Below, piece by piece: positions 62,326-64,000 of a DNA stretch of 64,000 nt. Source of the DNA: Kappaphycus alvarezii. Its lineage: Eukaryota > Rhodophyta > Florideophyceae > Gigartinales > Solieriaceae. The notes beneath the pieces were generated by a model that saw nothing but the letters and a program-made list of their open reading frames with translations, searched no databases and was not told the origin of the DNA. Every line of letters begins with the position of its first letter. The stretch's first letter is position 1. A program made the translations under genes and the position numbers. The DNA lies in contig NADL03000598.1 in NCBI GenBank assembly GCA_002205965.3, forward strand, positions 280,863-344,862, given 5' to 3'.

Positions 62326-63549
62326 TGTTGAAAAAGTGATAGAATGCATGCGATCCCATGGTTTTTAGTTGCCACCTGGACACGTGTACACTGTAGCATG
62401 AAAATGCGAGTTGCACCCTTCTTCTGTGCACACCTATGACACGTGTAAAATGGGCCAAACCGAAAGTTGCCTGGGACGAAAGCCCATTTTCGGCAACTCA
62501 AAATCACGGCGCATTTTGCCATTTTTCAAACCACTTGGTATTCTGCCCTCTGATTGGCTGCTAGATACGCCTCCATACCACTCACATCGCTACAAGTGGC
62601 GATTCTGAGCTGATCATTGTGGAGCATTCTGACACTTGGCATGTTATGGTTGGTTGATGGTTTGTCTCTCTTCTAGGCTCAAAATACTGTACACAGTGTG
62701 GCATACGTGTACTGTCTCCTAGGTGGCATACGTGTACTGTCTCCTCTCTGTCGTACGTGTACATTATTATAGGTGTCGTACGTGTACAAGTAAACAGTGG
62801 TTTCTATATTTATCCTATAGTTGCCTGGACTGGCTGCATACGGCTTACACTATACTCATTATACTGGCTGCGTACAAATCACTCTTGCACAAGTATGCAG
62901 CCAAAGTATGTTGATGCAGCCACGTTGCTTCTACAGTATTGCACGTATGGCACGTAAGGCTTAATTCACGTTGAATGGCCTGCATGAGATTTACGTACTG
63001 TTACGTAGCAAAGTGAGACAAGCCCGCCGAAAATTGTTTTCTACTCTCATGATATATTGAGTTCCCGCCTTTGGGTTTTGTTACAGGGCGAGAGATTACA
63101 GTTGCATAGGCGGGGTACGTAAGGCATAATTCACGGGTTGACTGTTTATTATATGTTTACGTAACAGAACGTGCATGGCTAGCATGAACGTAATGTTACT
63201 CACGTTTTGAATATTGGTAATTATGAATTTCCCGCGCATGCAAATGAGGGATTCTGAGGCATCTTGGCTTGGGTAGGCTATAGGATCAACAAAGATAGTA
63301 CTGCAAATGTAGATTTTGCTACTTTCATTTTGCTTTCAAAAGCCGAAGTGAGTACCGGCAAACAGTATATAGTTGTAGTCTAATAGCTCATCCAAGTAAA
63401 GAAGAGGTACGGACTTGCCTTTGATTTCAACACCAACCTCACCCTTGCCGTTCTATCTCCTTTCTGTTTCCTTTCTCCACCTGCACTCCTTCCCTACATT
63501 CCTTTTCATTCTCTCTCCTCATCCCTCACCATCCCCTGTTTTTCTATCA
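62326..63549 (+). repeat. Array LTR6
   Basis: 1224 bp, TG...TCTATCA. It has four TACGTGTAC-type repeats (62703-62790), with a different local duplication from LTR4. Confidence 0.93.
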
Positions 63550-63576
63550 GGTTATGGGCCCAGCCCACGCTACCGC
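63550..63576 (+). other. Primer-binding site, unit 6
   Basis: GGTTATGGGCCCAGC directly after the LTR. Confidence 0.8.
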
Positions 63577-64000
63577 TCTTTCCGCTTGATCCGTCCCTCA
63601 ACCGTTGACGTTGACGTTGAGGTAATTGCTTTCTCTGTGTTGTTGGTGCTGTTGGTGTTGTCACTTGTTGCTTTTGGTTATTGTTGTTGGGTTCTTGTCG
63701 TTGTTGGGACCCATTTGGTGATTGTCAAGCACTCTGTGTGTGGATCCTGAGTTTTTTGTGGTTATCATTGTGTGTTGTTGGAATCTTTTGTTTGTGAGAA
63801 CCAATTCTAAGGCTGTCAAGCACTCTGTGTGTGGATCCTGAGTGTTTTTGTGGTTATTATTGTGTGTTAGACTAGAGCATTCATTGCTTGTGCTCTACTG
63901 CTGTTGAGACCTATTTTGTGTTGTCAAGCACTCTGTGTGAGGATCCTGAGTGCTTTGTGGTTTCATTGCTTGGTCATTGTTTTTGGTTTGGTTTTCTGTC
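63550..64000 (+). mobile_element. Array unit 6 internal region, runs off the window
   Basis: The leader matches units 2 and 3, including the three TCAAGCACTCTGTGTG repeats (about 63725, 63816, 63924). The coding region lies beyond the window. Confidence 0.9.

Larger units (their letters stand above)
37705..64000 (+). mobile_element. Head-to-tail array of one Ty1/copia family (six LTRs)
   Basis: Six LTRs, all in plus orientation, start at 37705, 41030, 47560, 54131, 58453 and 62326, each followed by an internal region of the same family; the array runs off the window. Interior LTRs serve as the 3' LTR of one unit and the 5' LTR of the next, with no extra flanking DNA or target duplication between units. 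Unit lengths are about 3.3, 6.5, 6.6, 4.3 and 3.9 kb. Units 2 to 6 are nearly identical; unit 1 is visibly older. All units are broken. This layout suggests unequal recombination or tandem DNA amplification rather than separate insertions. Confidence 0.9.

Noticed and set aside
1-64000. CRISPR arrays, rRNA, tRNA genes, bacterial operons, phage or plasmid functions
   Set aside because: None seen. The tRNA-like words near 15760 and after the array LTRs are primer-binding sites, not tRNA genes.

Overview
This is a eukaryotic, repeat-dominated window. It holds a PIF/Harbinger DNA transposon, Ty1/copia and Ty3/gypsy (chromovirus) LTR retrotransposons, a candidate GT-AG intron, and copia primer sites matching the inside of the initiator-methionine tRNA. 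No bacterial or archaeal signals were seen. I cannot assign a lineage; a plant, alga, oomycete or other protist all fit. I recognise no intact host protein-coding gene. Almost everything identifiable is mobile DNA, mostly broken.

Layout. 1-491: gene-like DNA with a candidate intron, cut by an inserted element. 492-3324: a whole-length PIF/Harbinger transposon with perfect 15-bp terminal inverted repeats and a TTA target duplication; its transposase and Myb-like genes converge and are both decayed. 3328-4800: unassigned, with one Ser/Arg-rich ORF. About 4800-7060: an old copia fossil on the minus strand. 7061-10338: AT-rich, nothing recognised. 10339-16148: a complete-length, recent chromovirus on the minus strand with both LTRs. 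16149-26044: no confident gene; contains a C-rich low-complexity ORF region and many TACTGTAC-type motifs. 26045-36838: a graveyard of at least five copia-type pieces in both orientations, including one solo LTR. 37130-37425: a 120-bp minisatellite. 37705-64000 and beyond: a head-to-tail array of one copia family with six LTRs and six internal regions, each interior LTR shared by two neighbours.

The array is the most striking object. Its LTRs are about 1.2 kb, begin TG and end CA, and at four of six are followed by GGTTATGGGCCCAGC, which matches the anticodon arm of initiator-Met tRNA in reverse complement. Their upstream parts are packed with ACGT cores and carry a short repeat whose copy number varies. 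The leftmost unit looks older than the rest and seems to have been interrupted in gag by the younger block. Dispersed relatives lie at 26-28 kb and 30.8-32 kb, so the family was active here more than once.

Because the sequence is so repetitive, both the tandem structure and the copy number need support from long reads. All assignments come from reading the sequence and from memory of protein families; no database search was run.
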